Assembly (NCBI RefSeq): GCF_004799035.1
Contig: NZ_MWIO01000016.1
Location: forward strand, 37,023-101,022
Reading direction: 5' to 3'
DNA length: 64,000 nt
From: Rhodanobacter lindaniclasticus
GTDB lineage: Bacteria > Pseudomonadota > Gammaproteobacteria > Xanthomonadales > Rhodanobacteraceae
Below the pieces are notes generated by a model. The model saw only the letters and a list, made by a program, of their open reading frames with translations, had not been told where the DNA came from and did no database searches. Positions 1 to 9,536 of the stretch are shown here, in pieces; positions within the stretch are counted from its first letter, which is position 1; each line of letters begins with the position of its first letter. The position numbers and the translations under genes are program-made.

Positions 1-2272
1 CAGTGAGGTTGGCGTAGGCCGCCACCAGCCACTTGCTGCCCACGCCTTCGAAGTTCACCTGCAGGCGGGTGTGCGCGCCGCTGCCTTCGGCGCTGAGCAC
101 CACGCCTTCGCCGAAGCTGGGATGGCTCACGCGCTGGCCGAGTTTCACCGGCAGCGACTCTTCCAGGGAGGGCGACGTCTCGTGCGCACGACCGGCGTAC
201 AGCGGACGGGTCACGTGCACGCGCGGGCGCACCTCGTCGATCAGCTCGGCCGGCATTTCGGCGAGGAAACGCGACGGGCGGGTCAGCATCTCGGCGCCGT
301 GCATGCGGCGCGATTCGGCATGGCAGACAACCAGCCGTTCGCGCGCGCGGGTGATGCCGACATAGGCGAGCCGGCGCTCCTCCTCCAGCCGACCCTCGTC
401 GTTGACCGAGCGCTGGCTGGGGAACAGGCCCTCCTCCATGCCGACCAGGAACACCACCGGAAACTCCAGCCCCTTGGCCGAATGCAGGGTCATCAGCTGC
501 ACGCAGTCCTCGCCTTCGGCGCCCTGGCTTTCGCCCGCCTCCAGCGCGGCATTGGAGAGGAAGGCGTTGAGTTCGCTCAGGCCTGCGTCGATGTCCTCCG
601 CCGAGCGCTCGAAGCGGCTGGCCACGTTGACCAGTTCGTCCAGGTTCTCCACCCGCGCCTCGGCATTGCCGCGACTGTCCTTTTCGTAATAGTCGCGCAG
701 GCCGCTGTGGGTAATGGCGTGGTCGATCTGTTCGGCGAGGGTGAGGCCCTGGCTTCCCTCTGGGGATGAAGGTACGGGCGGCACGGAGCTTTCCGGTGAT
801 TCCGTCCCCGCACTCCGGCCCTGTTCCCCGAGGGAGAGGGTCTGAAAGGCGTGCGCCATCTGGTCGATCATGGCCAGGAATCCCTTCACCGCATTCTTCG
901 CGCGGCCGGCCAGCTCGTTGCCGCTGGCCAGTTCGATCAGCGCCGCTTCCCACATGGAGACATTGTCGCGCCGCGCGCGTCGGCGCAGTACGTCGAGTGT
1001 GCGCTCGCCAATGCCGCGCGGTGGGGTGTTCACCGCGCGCTCGAACGCGGCATCGTCGTGGCGGTTGGCGCTGAGGCGCAGGTAGGCCAGCGCGTCCTTG
1101 ACCTCGGCACGGTCGAAGAAGCGCTGGCCGCCGTAGACGCGATAGCCGATGCGGCGCTGGACCAGCTGCTCCTCGAAGTTGCGCGATTGCGCGTTGGAGC
1201 GATAGAGGATCGCGCAGTCCTGCGCACTGCCGTGCTCGTCGATGTACTCGCGGATGCGCTCGACCACGAAGCGCGCCTCGTCCTGCTCGTTGTAGGCGGC
1301 ATACAGCGCAATGCGCTCGCCGTCCTCGCCGGCCGTCCACAACTGCTTGCCGAGGCGGCTGCTGTTGCGCTGGATGACGTGGTTGGCCGCCTGCAGGATG
1401 GTCGAGGTGGAGCGGTAGTTCTGCTCCAGCTTGATCGTGCGCGCACCGGGAAAATCGCGCAGGAACTGCTGCATGTTCTCGACCTTGGCGCCGCGCCAGC
1501 CGTAGATCGACTGGTCGTCGTCGCCGACCGCGAAGACCTTGCCGGTGCTGCCGGAAAGCACCCGGATCCAGGCGTATTGCAGGGTATTGGTGTCCTGGAA
1601 CTCGTCGATCAGCAGGTGGCGCCAGCGTTGCTGGTAGTGCTCCAGCACGGCGGGATTCTTCAGCCACAACTCGTGCGCACGCAGCAGCAGCTCGGCGAAG
1701 TCGACCAGGCCGGCGCGGCGGCAGGCTTCCTCGTATGCCGTGTAGATGTTGACGAAGGCATGCGTCACCGGATGGTCGCGATGTTCGATGGCGTCCGGTC
1801 GCTTGCCCTCGTCCTTCCACTGGTTGATCTGCCAGCAGGCCTGCCGCGGCGGGAATTTCGCCTCGTCCAGTCCCAGCCCGGCCACCACGCGCTTGACCAG
1901 CCGCTGCTGGTCGTCGGAATCCAGGATCTGGAACGTTTCGGTGAGACCGGCCTCGCGCCAGTGCCGGCGCAGCAGGCGGTGGGCGATGCCGTGGAAGGTG
2001 CCCACAGTCAGCCCCTGCGTGCCGCCGGGGATCAGTGCGGCCAGCCGCGCGCGCATTTCGCCGGCCGCCTTGTTGGTGAAGGTGACGGCGAGGATTGCCC
2101 ACGGCGGCACGCCTTCGGCCTGCATCAGCCAGCCGATGCGGTGGGTCAGCACGCGGGTCTTGCCGGAGCCGGCGCCGGCCAGCACGAGGTAATGCCCGGG
2201 CGGGGCGCAGACGGCTTCGCGCTGGGCTTCGTTCAGCGGATCGATCAGGTACGAGACATCCATCCTGTCCAT
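1..2272 (-). CDS. uvrD: DNA helicase II (UvrD), 3' end cut by window edge
   Basis: SF1A 3'-5' DNA helicase of nucleotide excision and mismatch repair. The protein starts MDRMDVSYL; a second in-frame ATG three codons later (top base 2263) is equally possible. Walker A reads AGAGSGKT at about residues 32-39. The last visible codons give KWLVAAYANLT, which matches the KWLVAAYARLESV end of E. coli UvrD, so only a few codons lie beyond base 1. At least 757 residues are present against about 720 in E. coli. Part of the excess is a Ser/Pro/Gly-rich segment at about residues 476-507, encoded by a palindromic element (separate entry). It has its own transcription unit: a terminator lies between its start and the small gene upstream. 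Confidence 0.95.
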   Translation of the reverse strand, partial: MDRMDVSYLIDPLNEAQREAVCAPPGHYLVLAGAGSGKTRVLTHRIGWLMQAEGVPPWAILAVTFTNKAAGEMRARLAALIPGGTQGLTVGTFHGIAHRLLRRHWREAGLTETFQILDSDDQQRLVKRVVAGLGLDEAKFPPRQACWQINQWKDEGKRPDAIEHRDHPVTHAFVNIYTAYEEACRRAGLVDFAELLLRAHELWLKNPAVLEHYQQRWRHLLIDEFQDTNTLQYAWIRVLSGSTGKVFAVGDDDQSIYGWRGAKVENMQQFLRDFPGARTIKLEQNYRSTSTILQAANHVIQRNSSRLGKQLWTAGEDGERIALYAAYNEQDEARFVVERIREYIDEHGSAQDCAILYRSNAQSRNFEEQLVQRRIGYRVYGGQRFFDRAEVKDALAYLRLSANRHDDAAFERAVNTPPRGIGERTLDVLRRRARRDNVSMWEAALIELASGNELAGRAKNAVKGFLAMIDQMAHAFQTLSLGEQGRSAGTESPESSVPPVPSSPEGSQGLTLAEQIDHAITHSGLRDYYEKDSRGNAEARVENLDELVNVASRFERSAEDIDAGLSELNAFLSNAALEAGESQGAEGEDCVQLMTLHSAKGLEFPVVFLVGMEEGLFPSQRSVNDEGRLEEERRLAYVGITRARERLVVCHAESRRMHGAEMLTRPSRFLAEMPAELIDEVRPRVHVTRPLYAGRAHETSPSLEESLPVKLGQRVSHPSFGEGVVLSAEGSGAHTRLQVNFEGVGSKWLVAAYANLT
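775..845 (-). repeat. Palindromic G/C-rich element in frame within uvrD
   Basis: The plus strand carries CCCTGTTCCC followed by CGAG and GGGAGAGGG (about 821-840), an imperfect stem-loop with a nearby GGAGTG motif on the minus strand. It encodes a low-complexity stretch rich in Ser, Pro, Gly and Glu that interrupts the helicase between AFQTLSL and LTLAEQID. It resembles elements in polA and mpl in this window. Element boundaries are approximate. Confidence 0.5.
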
Positions 2273-2290
2273 TGTAGTGGCCACCAACGA

Positions 2291-2315
2291 AAACCGCCGC
2301 GAAGTGCGGCGGTTT
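2291..2315 (-). terminator. Rho-independent terminator of the small membrane-protein gene
   Basis: A perfect 10-bp stem, AAACCGCCGC (2291-2300) with GCGGCGGTTT (2306-2315), has a 5-nt loop. Read on the minus strand it is followed by TTTTCG. It lies just before the uvrD start and so separates the small membrane-protein gene from uvrD. Confidence 0.85.
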
Positions 2316-2333
2316 CCGGTGGGTCGATGCGTT

Positions 2334-2552
2334 TCAGCGCTTTTGCATGAAGCCGCCGATGGCCAGCAGCGCGCCGACCACGATGCCGACAATGCCGATC
2401 CACTGCGGCACGCCCTTGTCGTGCGTGGCGGTGAGCTTGGCCGAACCGATCTGTACCAGCGTATCGGTGTCCTGGTAGAAGGCATGCCCCGCAACCACCC
2501 AGATGCCCGCGGCGACGAGAATGATGCCAATGACGATCAGAGCTGCACGCAT
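2334..2552 (-). CDS. Small two-helix inner-membrane protein, function unknown
   Basis: A 72-residue hydrophobic protein. Helix 1 is at about residues 3-22 (ALIVIGIILVAAGIWVVAG) and helix 2 at about 51-68 (WIGIVGIVVGALLAIGGFM), ending MQKR. A short polar loop with FYQDTDTLVQIG separates them. A GGGG-containing ribosome-binding site precedes the ATG and a strong terminator follows the stop, so it behaves as a monocistronic gene. It loosely resembles the DUF3185-type small membrane proteins, but I cannot confirm a family. Confidence 0.75.
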   Translation of the reverse strand: MRAALIVIGIILVAAGIWVVAGHAFYQDTDTLVQIGSAKLTATHDKGVPQWIGIVGIVVGALLAIGGFMQKR

Positions 2553-2940
2553 GATATTCCCCGTGGTGATGGTGGATCGAGTATGCCCGGGCGGCCCGCA
2601 CGGATGAAGTGAAGAAGCCCCACCAAACCGCGGGGATGGAACGGCTCTTTCTGAAGAGTGCGGCCATGGATGGCCGCTTCTTGAACTTGGCGTTCATGGA
2701 CGAACGCACAAGTACTGCCCAAAAAAAGGCCCCGAAGGTTAGGGGGAACCTTCGGGGCCGGGGCAGACGCGAAGACCCAGGGGAGAGGTTCGCGACTGTG
2801 GCCGCCCAGGGAGGTGGGCTAGGCCGCGGATGCCGTTGCGTGCATCCGATGAATTAGATGCGGCTGGACCGGGAAAGTTGCAAGGTTTCCGCAGAAATTC
2901 AACCGCGATTCATTCTCATGAAAAATTAACGCATGCCGGG
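2553..2940. other. Intergenic region between polA and the small membrane-protein gene
   Basis: A 388-bp stretch without a convincing gene. It holds the polA-side terminator at 2721-2759 and a small hairpin GCGGCCA-tgga-TGGCCGC at 2660-2677 in the probable 5' region of the small membrane-protein gene. A plus-strand open frame at 2609-2857 is rich in Arg/Gly and has no homology I recognise; I read it as noise. Confidence 0.6.
2721..2759 (-). terminator. Strong Rho-independent terminator downstream of polA
   Basis: A 13-bp perfect stem, GGCCCCGAAGGTT (2728-2740) with AACCTTCGGGGCC (2747-2759), has a 6-nt loop. Seven A residues at 2721-2727 become a T7 tail on the minus strand. It ends minus-strand transcripts about 180 bp after the polA stop. 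Confidence 0.9.
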
Positions 2941-5718
2941 TCAATGCGCCTCGTCCCAGTTGGCGCCCACGCCGACGTCGACCAGCAGCGGCACGGACAG
3001 TTTCGCGGCGCCGGACATCCGCTCCGACACCGCGCGGCGGACCTCCTCGACGGCGTCGGCGCGCACCTCGAACACCAGTTCGTCGTGCACCTGCATCAGC
3101 ATGTGGGCGTCGTCGCGTTCGGCCAGCCATGCGGCCACGGCGATCATCGCGCGCTTGATGATGTCCGCCGCGGTGCCCTGCATCGGCGCGTTCACCGCGG
3201 CGCGCTCGGCGCCCTGGCGCAGGCCGGCGTTGCGAGAGGTGAGGTTCTCCAGGTACAGGCGGCGGCCGAACAAGGTCTCCACGTAGCCGTCGCGGTGCGC
3301 CTGTTCGCGGGTGGCATCCATGAACGCGCGCACGCCGGGGTATCGCGAAAAATAGCGGCCCATGTAGTCACTGGCTTCGCCACGATCCACGCCGAGCTGG
3401 CGGGCCAGGCCGAATGCGCTCATGCCGTACATCAGGCCGAAGTTGATCGCCTTGGCGGCGCGGCGCTGGTTGGCGCTGACCTCCTCCGGCTTCAGCCCGA
3501 ACACCTCGGCGGCGGTGGCGCGGTGCACGTCGCCGCCTTCATGGAAGGCCTTCAGCAGGCCCTCGTCGCCGGACAGGTGCGCCATGATGCGCAGCTCGAT
3601 CTGCGAGTAGTCCGCCGCCATCACCTTCCAGCCGGGCGGCGCGATGAAGGCCTGGCGGATGCGCCGGCCTTCCTCGGTGCGCACCGGGATGTTCTGCAGG
3701 TTCGGGTCGGACGAGGAGATCCGCCCGGTTGCCACCGAGCCCTGGTGGTAGCTGGTGTGCACGCGGCCGGTGCGCGGGTTGACGATGGCGGAAAGCTTGT
3801 CGGTGTAGGTGCTGCGCAGCTTGGCCAGACCGCGGTAGTCGAGGATCAGCCGCGGCAGTTCGTGCACGTCGGCAATCGCCTCCAGCGCCTCCTCGTTGGT
3901 GGAGGGCTGGCCGGTCGGCGTCTTCAGTCTTGCCTCGAGGCCCAGTTCGTCGAACAGCACCGCCTGCAGCTGCTTGGGCGAATCGAGGTTGAACTCGTGC
4001 CCGGCCAGCGCGTACGCCTGCTGCTGCAGCTCCAGCATGCGCTTGCCCAGTTGCTGGCTCTGCCGGCGCAACTCGTCGCCGTCGATCAGTACGCCGCGGC
4101 GCTCCATCTCCGCCAGCACCGGCACCAGCGGAATCTCGATCTCCTCGTACACGCGTTGCAGCGAGGGCACGCTCTGCAGTTTCGGCCACAGCGCGTGGTG
4201 CAGGCGCAGGGTGACGTCGGCGTCCTCGGCGGCGTAGCGGCAGGCGGTGTCCAGGTCCACCTGCGAAAAGGAAATCTGTTTGGCACCCTTGCCGGCGACC
4301 TGCTCGTATTTCACCGTCTCGTAGCCGAGGTATTTCCTCGCCAGCGAATCCATGTCGTGGCGCGTGGCGGTGGCGTTCCACACGTAGGATTCCAGCATCG
4401 AATCATGCTTCACACCCTGCACCGTGATGCCGTAATGCGACAGGATGTTGATGTCGTACTTGGCGTGCTGGCCGAGCTTGGGCCGCGTGGGGTCCTCCAG
4501 CATCGGCTGCAAGGCGCGCAGCACGTCGCCGCGGTCGAGCTGCGGCGGCGCGCCCGGGTAGTCGTGGCCGAGCGGGATGTAGCAGGCCTGGCCCGGCTCC
4601 ACCGCGAAACTGATGCCCACGATGTCCGCGCGCATCGCATCGAGGCTGGTGGTCTCGGTGTCGAACGCGATCAGTCCGGCGTGGCGCAGCTTCTCCAGCC
4701 ACGCATCGAGCTGTGCCTGGGTGGTGACGAGTTCGTAGGCACCGTTGGCCGAGGACGCGAAGCCCGTTTCCGCCGGGGAGGGCGGTTGGAGTGCGGCTTC
4801 GGTGGCGCCGTGCGCTCCTGCCGCGCCCTCGCCCCCGACCTCCCGGCCGGCGGGAGCGGATGTTGAAGTATCCGCGCCGGCATCCAGCTCCTTCAGTGCC
4901 GCCTTGAACTCGTAGCGCGCGTACAGCTCGCGCAGCCGCTCGACATCGGCTTCGCGCCGGGCCAGGTCGGTGGGGCCGAACTCCAGCGGCACGTCGGTCT
5001 TGATCGTCGCCAGCTGGCGCGACAGCGGCAGTTGCGGCAGCGTCGCGCGCAGGCTCTCGCCGATCTTGCCGCCGACCTTGTCGGCATTGGCCATCACGCC
5101 GTCGAGCGAATCGAACTCGGCCAGCCATTTGGCGGCGGTCTTGGGGCCGCACTTGGGCACGCCGGGGATGTTGTCGATGGCGTCGCCGGTGAGCGCGAGG
5201 AAGTCGATGATCTGCGACGGCATCACGCCGAATTTTTCCATCACGCCGGCGCCGTCCAGCACCGTGTTGCTCATGGTGTTGACCAGGGTGACGTGTGAAC
5301 CGACCAGCTGGGCCATGTCCTTGTCGCTGGTGGAAACCTCCACCTCGATGCCTTGCGCCTGTGCCTGCAGGGCCAGCGTGCCGATCACGTCGTCGGCCTC
5401 GACGCCGGGGACGCGCAGGATCGGGAAACCCAGCGCGCCCACGATCGCCAGCATCGGCTCGACCTGGGAACGCAGGTCGTCGGGCATCGGCGGGCGGTTT
5501 GCCTTGTACTGGGCGTACAGCGCGTCGCGGAAGGTCGGCCCGGGCGCGTCGCTGACGAAAGCCAGGTAGTCGGGCTTCGCCTTCAGTGTGGCGCGCAGCA
5601 TGTTGACCACGCCGAACAGTGCGCCGGTGGGCTCGCCGCGGGCGTTGGAAAGCGGCGGCAGCGCATGGAAGGCGCGGTAGAGGTAGGAGGAGCCGTCGAT
5701 CAGGATGAGTTTGGGCAT
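2941..5718 (-). CDS. polA: DNA polymerase I
   Basis: 925 residues, close to the 928 of E. coli; the start is MPKLILIDGSSYLYRAFHAL. Domains in order are the 5'-3' exonuclease (about 1-280), the 3'-5' exonuclease (about 325-510) and the polymerase A domain (about 520-925). Proofreading residues look intact: DTET (about 352), an exo II motif GQHAKYD and exo III YAAED. Polymerase motifs A (DYSQIELR), B (NFGLMYGMSAFG) and C (QVHDELVFEV) are present. The linker between the two nuclease domains carries an unusual Ala/Gly/Pro-rich insert of about 38 residues (separate entry). The function is gap filling and primer removal in replication and repair. A T-tailed terminator follows. Confidence 0.97.
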   Translation of the reverse strand: MPKLILIDGSSYLYRAFHALPPLSNARGEPTGALFGVVNMLRATLKAKPDYLAFVSDAPGPTFRDALYAQYKANRPPMPDDLRSQVEPMLAIVGALGFPILRVPGVEADDVIGTLALQAQAQGIEVEVSTSDKDMAQLVGSHVTLVNTMSNTVLDGAGVMEKFGVMPSQIIDFLALTGDAIDNIPGVPKCGPKTAAKWLAEFDSLDGVMANADKVGGKIGESLRATLPQLPLSRQLATIKTDVPLEFGPTDLARREADVERLRELYARYEFKAALKELDAGADTSTSAPAGREVGGEGAAGAHGATEAALQPPSPAETGFASSANGAYELVTTQAQLDAWLEKLRHAGLIAFDTETTSLDAMRADIVGISFAVEPGQACYIPLGHDYPGAPPQLDRGDVLRALQPMLEDPTRPKLGQHAKYDINILSHYGITVQGVKHDSMLESYVWNATATRHDMDSLARKYLGYETVKYEQVAGKGAKQISFSQVDLDTACRYAAEDADVTLRLHHALWPKLQSVPSLQRVYEEIEIPLVPVLAEMERRGVLIDGDELRRQSQQLGKRMLELQQQAYALAGHEFNLDSPKQLQAVLFDELGLEARLKTPTGQPSTNEEALEAIADVHELPRLILDYRGLAKLRSTYTDKLSAIVNPRTGRVHTSYHQGSVATGRISSSDPNLQNIPVRTEEGRRIRQAFIAPPGWKVMAADYSQIELRIMAHLSGDEGLLKAFHEGGDVHRATAAEVFGLKPEEVSANQRRAAKAINFGLMYGMSAFGLARQLGVDRGEASDYMGRYFSRYPGVRAFMDATREQAHRDGYVETLFGRRLYLENLTSRNAGLRQGAERAAVNAPMQGTAADIIKRAMIAVAAWLAERDDAHMLMQVHDELVFEVRADAVEEVRRAVSERMSGAAKLSVPLLVDVGVGANWDEAH
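4750..4862. repeat. G/C-rich palindromic element in frame within polA
   Basis: It encodes about residues 286-323 of PolA, in the linker between the 5'-nuclease and proofreading domains. It contains two short hairpin motifs: arms CTCCCG/CGGGAG near the domain-1 side and CCGCC/GGCGG near the other end. The plus strand shows GGGGAGGGCGG followed by GGAGTGCGG, resembling the uvrD and mpl elements. Family assignment and exact ends are inference. Confidence 0.45.
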
Positions 5719-5811
5719 GGGCGCGATTCTCGCATGCACGGCGAAATGTCGCGTTTCACGGAAGCGCCTCGGGTGCGCTGCTATGCTGCCCTCCCCATCG
5801 AGGTTGCCGCC

Positions 5812-6327
5812 ATGAAAATCCCCGCCGTGCCGGTTGTTGTCGCCACCCTGCTGTCCGCCGCGGTGTTCGCCGCGGCGCTGCACGCCCAGACGGCCGCGCC
5901 GAGCCCGGCCTTGCCGCCGCCCGGGATGAACGATCCCGGCGTGCAGGCAACTCCGCCGCCCGCCACGTCGGCGGCTCCCGCCACCGCGTCGAAGCCCGAC
6001 CTGCGTCCGCTCACCCTGCCGGCGATGAAGAGCGGCGACAGCCGCATGGGCCGCCCCGCGGACGAACCCGAGGTGCAGATCCGCCAGCAGGGCGACAACA
6101 CGGTGCAGGAATACAGCCGCAACGGTCGCGTCTACATGGTGGTGGTCACGCCCAAGCACGGCCTGCAGCAGACCTACATGGTCGACCCGCAAGGCCGACT
6201 GGTGGACGAACACGGCCAGCGACGCGCCACACCCGCGCTGTACAAGGTGCTGGAATGGGGCAAGAGTCCCCCGCCGGCCGAGCCGGCCGACAATGCCGGC
6301 GCGCCGGCTTCCAGCAGCAGCCGTTGA
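5812..6327 (+). CDS. DUF2782 family periplasmic or membrane-attached protein
   Basis: 171 residues, starting MKIPAVPVVVATLLSAAVFA, a signal peptide or N-terminal anchor with ALHAQ as a likely cleavage region. An Ala/Pro-rich linker runs to about residue 80. The DUF2782-like core follows: EVQIRQQGDNTVQEYSRNGR, then VYMVVVTP and TYMVDPQGRLVDE. It is divergent from polA with a 93-bp gap; in other gammaproteobacteria DUF2782 genes also neighbour polA. The biochemical role is unknown. The Pro/Ala-rich C-terminus ends in a Ser run. Confidence 0.8.
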   Translation: MKIPAVPVVVATLLSAAVFAAALHAQTAAPSPALPPPGMNDPGVQATPPPATSAAPATASKPDLRPLTLPAMKSGDSRMGRPADEPEVQIRQQGDNTVQEYSRNGRVYMVVVTPKHGLQQTYMVDPQGRLVDEHGQRRATPALYKVLEWGKSPPPAEPADNAGAPASSSSR

Positions 6328-6349
6328 GCCTCGCCATCGGCGCGGCTGC

Positions 6350-7057
6350 TCAGGCCGGGTCGTCCAGCTCCGGGTAATGGCGGAAGATGCCGCTCTCGTT
6401 GAACGGCACGCGTCGCGACGAGGCCAGGTAGGCCGCGATGCGCGGTCGCTTGGCCACGCTGGCGTGCAGCGCGTGCAGCAGGGGCAGGTCGGGATGCAGG
6501 CGTTGCATCGCGCGGGGAAACGCGTAGCTCAGGCCGCTCACCAGCTGGAACAGTGACAGGTCGACGTATGAGTGCCGGCGCAGGGCATGGCCGCCGCCGC
6601 GCTCCAGCACCTGCTCGAAATGGTCGAGGAACTTCGGCAGCCGCTGCGTGCGCAGATCGCCGGCCCGGCGGAGCGCCTCCTCGCGCTGGTCCTCGTAATA
6701 CAGGCTGCTGGCGATCGGATGATGCGAGTCGTGCACTTCGGCCACGAGATCGGCGATGGTCAGTTGCAGCTGGTTGGCGTAGAGCCGCGCGCTTTCGCTT
6801 TCCGGTGCCAGCGACAACTTGCAGCCCAGGTACTCGAGGATGTTCGCGGTTTGCGCGATCAGCAGCCGGCCCGCCTTGAGGAAGGGCGGCGCGAACGGCA
6901 GCGGCCCTTCGTGCACGCCGTCGAGGTAGCGCAAGATGGCATCGTCGCCTTCCTCGCGCGCCACGTCGACGTAATCGGCGCCGGCATCCTCCAGCGCCAG
7001 CCGCACGAATTCACCGCGGCCCTGGATGCCGCTCCAGTAATACAGTTCGTAGCGCAT
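6350..7057 (-). CDS. Glutathione S-transferase family protein
   Basis: 235 residues. The N-terminal thioredoxin-like domain begins MRYELYYWSGIQGRGEFVRL, the pattern of sigma/mu-like GSTs, with Tyr near the N-terminus as candidate catalytic residue. The cis-Pro region reads PLPFAPPFLKAGRLLIAQTANILEYL, with QTANI as the glutathione-contacting Q-S/T motif. An all-helical C-terminal domain follows. The start is chosen at 7057 because a GGAG ribosome-binding site precedes it and upstream in-frame codons encode repeat-derived sequence. It lies downstream of purH, separated by a REP-like inverted repeat. Substrate unknown. Confidence 0.88.
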   Translation of the reverse strand: MRYELYYWSGIQGRGEFVRLALEDAGADYVDVAREEGDDAILRYLDGVHEGPLPFAPPFLKAGRLLIAQTANILEYLGCKLSLAPESESARLYANQLQLTIADLVAEVHDSHHPIASSLYYEDQREEALRRAGDLRTQRLPKFLDHFEQVLERGGGHALRRHSYVDLSLFQLVSGLSYAFPRAMQRLHPDLPLLHALHASVAKRPRIAAYLASSRRVPFNESGIFRHYPELDDPA

Positions 7058-7114
7058 GGCGGTCTCCGCAGCGGGATATCCGATGCTGCGGCGTGACGCT
7101 TCTACGCGACGTGT

Positions 7115-7187
7115 AGGAGCCCGCTCGCGGGCGATGCTCTTGCCTTTGCGAAGCCCCGGGAAAAGCATCGCCCGCGAGCGGGCTCCT
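7115..7187. repeat. REP/BIME-type long inverted repeat
   Basis: Two perfect 24-bp inverted arms (7115-7138 and 7164-7187) flank 25 bp. Each arm begins AGGAGCCCGCTCGCGGGC and contains its own small palindrome CCCGC-TC-GCGGG. This is the GTAGGAGC-type repetitive extragenic palindrome known from Xanthomonadales and pseudomonads, thought to be mobilised by RAYT (TnpA-REP) enzymes. It lies between purH and the GST gene and could also act as an mRNA 3' stabiliser or attenuator. Confidence 0.9.
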
Positions 7188-7200
7188 GCCGGGCGTGCGC

Positions 7201-8811
<1,611 letters not shown>

Positions 8812-8914
8812 GGCTTCTCCGGTATGCGGGATTCGTGACGGGTCGTGGCGGCCGTGCGGGGGAGTTCGGTGACGCGGTTTCGGCGGTGGCGAATCCGGCG
8901 TCCCGAATCCCGGC

Positions 8915-9238
8915 TCAAAGCAGGCCGTGCGTGGCCAGCTTCTTGCGCAGCGTGGCGCGGTTGATGCCCAGTGCCACGGCGGCGCGGCTCTGGTTGCCGC
9001 CGTGGAAGGCCAGCACCTCGCGCAGCAACGGCACTTCGACTTCGCGCAGCACCAGTGCGTGCAGGCCCTCGGCGCATTCGGTATCGCCGATGTCGGCGAG
9101 GTAGCGGCGTACCGTGCGGCTGACGCATTCGCTCAGGGCGCTGCTGGAGCCGTGCGCAAGCGCAGCTTGCGACGAGGTCGATACGGCAGCCTCGGCGGCA
9201 GGCAGTCTGGCGGCATTCACGGATACTTTCCCTCGCAT
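8915..9238 (-). CDS. fis: Fis-family nucleoid-associated DNA-binding protein
   Basis: 107 residues if started at the ATG (top base 9238). An in-frame GTG at 9220 is preceded by GAGGGA at good spacing while the ATG has no visible Shine-Dalgarno sequence, so the true protein may be 101 residues. The C-terminal helix-turn-helix is typical of Fis: [20 protein letters not shown] then [10 protein letters not shown]. The N-terminal 30 residues are Ala/Ser-rich and not conserved. It sits between the zinc-ribbon gene and purH. Confidence 0.9.
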   Translation of the reverse strand: MRGKVSVNAARLPAAEAAVSTSSQAALAHGSSSALSECVSRTVRRYLADIGDTECAEGLHALVLREVEVPLLREVLAFHGGNQSRAAVALGINRATLRKKLATHGLL

Positions 9239-9536
9239 GCGGTGCGGCGGCTGCGAGGGCCGCTGCGTTCACTGGTGGCAGTTGGTGCGTTCGCAGCTGG
9301 ATCGAATGCCGGACGGCACTCGGCGCGAGCGACTGAGTCTACCCTTGTGCGCGGTCGATTTTAAGTCCCTCGACAGGCGCGGGATGTTCTGATCCGTTCA
9401 GCGCCCGTGTCCCCCCGGCTTCGTGTTCGTGGCCAGTCGTATCGGTCTCGTCACGTTTGTCTGGTGGACAACATGCCGTTTGCGCCGGATGGGTCGGGCC
9501 TTCGTGGGCCGTCGATCCACGCGCTGCCGGCGTGGT
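9239..9536 (-). promoter_or_regulatory. fis upstream region, probable promoter
   Basis: A 298-bp gap, long for this operon-like run, upstream of fis. On the minus strand TTAAAA and TAGACT occur 17 bp apart (about 9334-9363) and could form a weak sigma70 promoter. No terminator with a T-tract was seen for the zinc-ribbon gene upstream. The promoter call is tentative. Confidence 0.3.

Noticed and set aside
2609..2857. 82-codon plus-strand frame between polA and the small membrane gene
   Set aside because: It runs through the polA terminator, is Arg/Gly-rich and has no conserved pattern.
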